NCBI GenBank assembly: GCA_051010395.1
Contig: JBPCVQ010000308.1
Span: forward strand, 1-64,000
DNA from: JANQPX01 sp051010395
GTDB taxonomy: Bacteria > Pseudomonadota > Alphaproteobacteria > Geminicoccales > Geminicoccaceae
Length of the DNA: 64,000 bases
Direction: 5' to 3'
Shown here one piece after another: positions 59,888 through 64,000 of this stretch (position 1 is its first letter; each line of letters begins with the position of its first letter). Under the pieces are notes generated by a model. That model saw only the letters and a list, made by a program, of their open reading frames with translations, searched no databases and was not told the DNA's origin. The position numbers were made by a program, and so were the translations under genes.

Positions 59888-60841
59888 TCAATCCTTTCCC
59901 GCAGCCGCTGGCCCCAAGTCAACGCTTCGGCGCGCCGCCGACTGGGTCCAGACATATTCGAGTGCAACGCATGCGCAGATGGCGAAGATCGCGAGGCTCT
60001 GCATCCAGGTGAGTGTGTCGCCGAGGAACAAGACGGCCAGAAACGCGGCGATCACCGGTTTCAGAAAAAAAAGGTAGTTGGCGCGTTGGGGGTCGGGAGC
60101 AAACGAGAGGCCGGCGAGCCATAGCGTCATGGCCAGGGCCGTGTTCCAGATGCCGATGGTGAGAATGCCGGCGATCTGCTCCGGGCGTTTGTCGAAGAGC
60201 GACGTCGGATCGACCCAGACACCCCAGGCAAGACCGACCACGATGTAGAGGAAGAAGAAGCCGAGCGCGAAGGTGTAGGCAGTCATGCGCACCGGCCCGT
60301 AACGCTGGATCAGTGGCTTGGAGAGCACGATGTAGAAACCGCCGATCACGGCGCAGGCCAAAGCCATGAGGGTGCCGATCAGATTGGGACCACCGAACTG
60401 CACATCCGCGCTGGCGCCATTGGTGAGCAGGAGCACCACGCCGACGAAAGCGCCGATGCCGCTCACCACCTTGGGTGCGGTCATCGGTGTGCCGTTGACC
60501 AGACGATCGACCACGACCACGGCGATCGGGATACCGGTAACGATGGTTGCGACCTGGACGACATCGGCGAAATCAAGCGCCCAGTGGAAGATCAGCTGGC
60601 CGAACGCCATGCCCAGACAGGAGAGAAGAGCGATGCGCAGACCGTTCTCCCTGAGCGGCGTGATCAGATCACGCGCACCCGGCCAGAGCTGGGTGACGAT
60701 CACCAGGAAGGCGCCGCCGATCAGAAAGCGCCAGACACTGAACTCCGGCCCCGGCGTAGCTGCAAGCTTCGCGACGAATTCACTGGAGGCGTGACCGAGC
60801 ACGCCGATCAGGCAGGCGAGATAGGCAATCCATGCGGGCAT
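59888..60841 (-). CDS. DMT-superfamily transporter (EamA family)
   Basis: 317 residues, ten helices in two EamA repeats. MPAWIAYLACLIGVLGHASSEFVAKLAATPGPEFSVWRFLIGG starts the first repeat, and ANYLFFLKPVIAAFLAVLFLGDTLTWMQSLAIFAICACVALEYV ends the second. It probably exports a small metabolite; substrate not known. Unlike the copy at 26.4 kb it has no clear operon partner. About 40 codons of an unrelated 3' gene remnant (LRPGDTKVRIRFALEGIVK) end just before its start. Confidence 0.88.
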   Translation of the reverse strand: MPAWIAYLACLIGVLGHASSEFVAKLAATPGPEFSVWRFLIGGAFLVIVTQLWPGARDLITPLRENGLRIALLSCLGMAFGQLIFHWALDFADVVQVATIVTGIPIAVVVVDRLVNGTPMTAPKVVSGIGAFVGVVLLLTNGASADVQFGGPNLIGTLMALACAVIGGFYIVLSKPLIQRYGPVRMTAYTFALGFFFLYIVVGLAWGVWVDPTSLFDKRPEQIAGILTIGIWNTALAMTLWLAGLSFAPDPQRANYLFFLKPVIAAFLAVLFLGDTLTWMQSLAIFAICACVALEYVWTQSAARRSVDLGPAAAGKD

Positions 60842-60910
60842 TTATTTGACGATCCCTTCGAGGGCAAAGCGGATGCGGACCTTGGTGTCGCCAGGACGAA
60901 GCATTGAGGA
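60842..60910 (-). pseudogene. 3' remnant of an unknown gene, upstream of the EamA gene
   Basis: On the minus strand the frame SMLRPGDTKVRIRFALEGIVK-stop looks like a genuine protein C-terminus, ending at the EamA start (TAAATG overlap). The upstream part is lost into non-coding sequence. A tandem 14-bp duplication (aggacgaagcattg, at 60893 and 60907) lies at the break. No family recognised. Confidence 0.3.
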
Positions 60911-61040
60911 CGAAGCATTTATGATTTCTATGCCGCTCCGTGGATGTCGGGCAAGGGTGCAGCTGGCATCGGCACGAGGACAAACGCGCCATCTTTTCGG
61001 CCAACGGAACGAAACGACGACCCGTCTACCCCGTCAATGA

Positions 61041-63503
61041 TCAACTCCGGATCCGCTCATTTTCGGGATCATAGAGCGAGCCAAGCTGAAGCCTCGCCGG
61101 CACGGCGTCCATCGCGACGACAAGTTCAAAAAAACCGTTTTCCAGGAAGGCGTCGCTCACGCCGTCGGCGTGACGTACATAGCCGTAACCGATCGGCCGG
61201 CCGATGGTGTAGCCGAAGCCGGCGCTGGTGAGATATCCAACGGCTTCACCGTTTCGGAGAATGGTTTCGCGGCCGACCAGCACCACATCCGGGTCCTCGA
61301 TCGTGAAACCGACGAAACGTTTCTTCAGCGGCGCAGTTACCACCTTCTCGAGCGCTTTTCGGCCGAGGAAATCGATGTCCTTCTTGAGCTTCACCGCCCA
61401 GCCCAAGCCTGCCTCAAAGGGGGTGTCGTTAGGCGTCAGATCTGAGCTCCAGGCACGATAACCTTTCTCGAGCCTGAGCGATTCCAGAGCGCGGTAGCCG
61501 ACCGGCGCGATGCCGTATACGGCTCCTGCCGTCATCAACACATCGAACACGGTCCCGATCTGGTCGATCGGCACATGCAGCTCGTAACCGAGCTCACCAA
61601 CATAGGTGATACGCAGCGCGTACAGCTTACAGGCGTCAATCTCGATCGATCGGACATGGCCGAAGGGAAAGGCCTCGTTGCTGCAGTCCGTCGACGTCAC
61701 AGCCTGCAGCACATCGCGAGAGCGCGGCCCCATCAGCGACAGCGTCCCGAATCGTTCCGTCACGTCGACGAGTTCTGCATCGCTGCCCAAGGGCATGTGA
61801 TCTCGGATCCAGCCATGGTCATGACTGCGAAAGCCGGTGCCGGTGACAATGTAGAAGCGATCTTTGGCAATTCTCGCCACCGTCAGATCACATTCGATCC
61901 CGCCGCTTGGGTTCAGCATCTGGGTGTAGGTGAGGCGGCCCACGGGTTTTTGCACGTCATTCGCACAGATCCAATCGAGGACGCCGGGCGTGTCTGCCCC
62001 TCTGAGTTCGAACTTGGCGAACGAGGATTGATCGAAAATCCCGACCTTTTCACGCACGAGCCTGTGCTCGCCGCCGACCGCCTCAAACCAGTTCTGCCGT
62101 CCCATGGCATAGATATCTTCGGCAGGCTCGCCCTCGAGCCCGAACCAGTTGGGCCGCTCCCAGCCAAGTTTCGAGCCGAAAACCGCACGCCGTTCCTTCA
62201 AACGCTCAAAGAGCGGCGAGACGATCTTCCCGCGGCCGCTTTCATATTCCGCATGCGGAAAGCCAGGCGCGTAGTGATTGCCATAGGCCTCCAGCGTCCG
62301 CTCCTCGACCCAGTCGCGATCGGCATGCAGATCGGAAAAGCGTTGGATATCGACGGTCCAGAGATCGAGCGGCGCCTCGTCCCTGCTCACCCATTCCGCG
62401 AGCGCCCAGCCAGCACCACCGGCGGACGCGATGCCGAAAGCGTTGAACCCCGCACCGACATACATGTTCCGGCAGGCGGCCGCCCGCCCGAGAATGAAAT
62501 TGCCGTCGGGCGTGAAGCTCTCCGGACCGTTGATCATCTGCTTGACGCCTGCGGTCTCCAACGCCGGGACGCGTGCGATTGCCTCGTTCATATGCTGCTC
62601 GAAATGCTCCCAATCATCGTCGAACAGCTGAAATTGGAAATCAGTCGGCACAGCGTCAACCGCCCAGGAAATGGGGTTCGTCTCGTAGCCCCCCATCACC
62701 AGCCCGCCGACCTCCTCCTTGAAATAGGTCCGACGATCCGGATCACGCACGGTCGGCACGTCTTTCGCCAGGCCCTCGATCGCCTCCGTGACGATATATT
62801 GATGCTTCACCGGCTGCAGCGGCACGATCACACCTGCCATCGCCCCCACCTGACGCGCCCACTGACCAGCACAGTTCACCACTTTTTCGCAGGCGACCAC
62901 GCCGCGCGTGGTCTCGACGGCGGTGATGCGTTCTCCGTCTCTTTGCAAGCCGGTCACCCCAACGCCTTCCATCAGCCGAGCGCCTGCCATGGTCGCGCCC
63001 TTGGCGAGCGACTGGGTGATATCGGAGGGATTGGCCTGACCGTCGGTCGGAAGAAAGGTCGCCCCGACAAGGTCGTCCACCATCATCAGTGGCCACATCG
63101 CCTTGACCTCGGCGGGTGACAGGAGGTGCATCTCCATGCCGAAGCTCCTGGCCGTGGTCGCAAGGCGCTTGAACTCGATCCACCGATCCGAATTGCAAGC
63201 GAGACGCAGACACCCGCTCATCTTCCAGCCAGTCTCCAGCCCTGTCTCCTCACCCAGTCTCTGGTAGAGACCGACCGAGTATTTGAGGAGCTGGGTGATG
63301 CCGGCGGAAGAGCGCAGCTGGCCGACCAATCCAGCCGCATGCCAGGTCGATCCCGAGGTCAGCTTGCCCTGCTCCAGCAGCAGGACATCGGCTTTGTGAT
63401 CGCGAGCCAAATGATAGGCGGTCGAGCAACCAATGATTCCGCCACCGATGACAACAATTTCTACTTGATCAGGCAGACCCGCGAGGTCAGCGGTTCGGCT
63501 CAT
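61041..63503 (-). CDS. FAD-dependent oxidoreductase with GcvT domains (dimethylglycine/sarcosine dehydrogenase family)
   Basis: 820 residues. FAD Rossmann motif VVIGGGIIGCSTAYHLA near the N-terminus, STWHAAGLVGQ, then MINGPESFTPDGNFILG (DAO domain, to about 390). A short FAO middle domain follows, then a GcvT aminomethyltransferase pair (about 440-820; SFAKFELRGADTPGVLDWICAND, GELGYELHVP, GYRALESLRLEKGYR). It should oxidise an N-methyl amine and pass the methyl group as methylene-tetrahydrofolate. Which substrate is not clear. It overlaps the kinase-like gene upstream by four bases (ATGA), so both belong to one unit. Confidence 0.92.
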   Translation of the reverse strand: MSRTADLAGLPDQVEIVVIGGGIIGCSTAYHLARDHKADVLLLEQGKLTSGSTWHAAGLVGQLRSSAGITQLLKYSVGLYQRLGEETGLETGWKMSGCLRLACNSDRWIEFKRLATTARSFGMEMHLLSPAEVKAMWPLMMVDDLVGATFLPTDGQANPSDITQSLAKGATMAGARLMEGVGVTGLQRDGERITAVETTRGVVACEKVVNCAGQWARQVGAMAGVIVPLQPVKHQYIVTEAIEGLAKDVPTVRDPDRRTYFKEEVGGLVMGGYETNPISWAVDAVPTDFQFQLFDDDWEHFEQHMNEAIARVPALETAGVKQMINGPESFTPDGNFILGRAAACRNMYVGAGFNAFGIASAGGAGWALAEWVSRDEAPLDLWTVDIQRFSDLHADRDWVEERTLEAYGNHYAPGFPHAEYESGRGKIVSPLFERLKERRAVFGSKLGWERPNWFGLEGEPAEDIYAMGRQNWFEAVGGEHRLVREKVGIFDQSSFAKFELRGADTPGVLDWICANDVQKPVGRLTYTQMLNPSGGIECDLTVARIAKDRFYIVTGTGFRSHDHGWIRDHMPLGSDAELVDVTERFGTLSLMGPRSRDVLQAVTSTDCSNEAFPFGHVRSIEIDACKLYALRITYVGELGYELHVPIDQIGTVFDVLMTAGAVYGIAPVGYRALESLRLEKGYRAWSSDLTPNDTPFEAGLGWAVKLKKDIDFLGRKALEKVVTAPLKKRFVGFTIEDPDVVLVGRETILRNGEAVGYLTSAGFGYTIGRPIGYGYVRHADGVSDAFLENGFFELVVAMDAVPARLQLGSLYDPENERIRS

Positions 63504-64000
63504 GCTCTGCCAAACCGGGATCGATAGTTTTCCAGTGCAACGTCGAGCCGGTCGAGGTTCTCCTGGGTGTAGGCAACATAGTCAGCACCGGGAACGTCGA
63601 GATGTAGCTCGGAGACCATGCTCCACATCGCCTCGCGCAGGAGGGACGCGCACTGCATCGCGGCATGGCTCCGAACGAGCGCCGTTTCCGGTTGCCGCCC
63701 GAAATAGAGCGCCAGCAACAGGGCGGACTTCTCCTCGTCGAAGCCGGCATTGGAGGCAAGGCCGGCGAGATCGAACATCGCCGTCGAAAAGCCGCCATAT
63801 TCGAAGTCGATCAGCCAGAGGCGGCTTCCGTCGTCGATCAGATTGCCAGGCAGGAGATCATTGTGGCCGAAGATGATCGGCAGCGGCATCTGCACCTGCT
63901 CCAACTCGTCCGCAAGCTCCAGATAGCCACCGAGCTCGCCGATCATCCGGCTACCGCCCGCTTGGAGCGTGTGCGCGTAGTCGCGGATCACATGAAACGG
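63500..64000 (-). CDS. Choline/ethanolamine kinase-like phosphotransferase, 5' end beyond the window
   Basis: The last 166 codons are seen; the frame is open through position 64000. IIFGHNDLLPGNLIDDGSRLWLIDFEYGGFSTAMFDLAGLASNAGF holds the Brenner-type HNDLLPGN catalytic motif and the DFE metal motif of the APH/choline kinase fold. It phosphorylates a small alcohol or amino alcohol. Coupled with a dimethylglycine-dehydrogenase-like gene, a methylated amine pathway is plausible, but this is inference. Confidence 0.85.
   Translation of the reverse strand, partial: PFHVIRDYAHTLQAGGSRMIGELGGYLELADELEQVQMPLPIIFGHNDLLPGNLIDDGSRLWLIDFEYGGFSTAMFDLAGLASNAGFDEEKSALLLALYFGRQPETALVRSHAAMQCASLLREAMWSMVSELHLDVPGADYVAYTQENLDRLDVALENYRSRFGRA

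Noticed and set aside
59698..59967. 89-codon minus-strand frame beyond the EamA gene
   Set aside because: It overlaps the EamA 3' end and shows no known family or good ribosome-binding site.
61575..63119. 514-codon plus-strand frame
   Set aside because: Antisense to the FAD/GcvT gene, whose domains are clear on the minus strand.

Overview
The window looks like the chromosome of an alphaproteobacterium, probably Rhodospirillales- or Kiloniellales-like. It is GC-rich. It carries an exosortase A (XrtA) polysaccharide locus and hopanoid genes (hpnM, hpnN, hpnA), which favour that group. A CtrA-type box (TTAA-N7-TTAA) also fits. No rRNA is present. I do not name a species.

Layout. 1-3045: the 5' end of a group II intron leaves the window on the minus strand. 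It is followed by a DUF3291 gene, an Fe-S (HdrB-like) protein and 750 bp of decayed DNA, ending at tRNA-Phe(GAA); this could be a tRNA-bounded island. 3.5-11.7 kb: XrtA operon with translationally coupled genes: O-glycosylation ligase, a glycosyltransferase-deacetylase fusion, the XrtA-type deacetylase, exosortase A and the XrtA-associated glycosyltransferase. No PEP-CTERM substrate lies in the window. 11.7-18.5 kb: hemW, a large MscS channel with a CtrA-like site upstream, a small hypothetical, a DHFR-like reductase, PPK2 and a GT8-like glycosyltransferase. 18.5-22.9 kb: divergent hpnM / hpnN-hpnA. 23.0-28.8 kb: acyl-CoA and aromatic metabolism (SDR, CoA ligase, alpha/beta hydrolase, exporter, paaG, paaI). 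29.1-37.7 kb: rhodanese, YfaZ-like protein, MFS, LpxL-like acyltransferase, MBL-fold protein, LTA-synthase-type sulfatase, FkbM methyltransferase and gamma-carbonic anhydrase. 38.2-43.8 kb: M48 pseudogene, GH42, PemK-like toxin, RpiR regulator and PLP decarboxylase.

43.9-48.6 kb is the most accessory-looking part. A TIR-KAP NTPase fusion with two membrane helices stands alone. It is followed by an XdhC N-domain protein, an orphan ParA and a second, broken TIR gene. 48.6-64 kb returns to housekeeping and transport: DUF3820, hemH, M20 peptidase, MFS, DUF2339, GH16 lipoprotein, YeeE/YedE-moeA, EamA, a dimethylglycine-dehydrogenase-like FAD/GcvT enzyme and a choline-kinase-like protein cut by the window end.

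The strongest unexplained signal is a dispersed inverted-repeat family. Its ends carry the palindrome GTGGTRTGACCAC followed by a conserved TCATNTGGTTNNGACCG stretch. At least nine loci occur, nearly all at gene 3' ends, and three are complete elements of about 170-250 bp between convergent genes. The repeat ends supply stop codons or C-terminal codons to several genes (hpnA, the SDR, parA, DUF2339, moeA, the 15.3-kb hypothetical). The second candidate of interest is the TIR-KAP protein as a possible stand-alone defence system.
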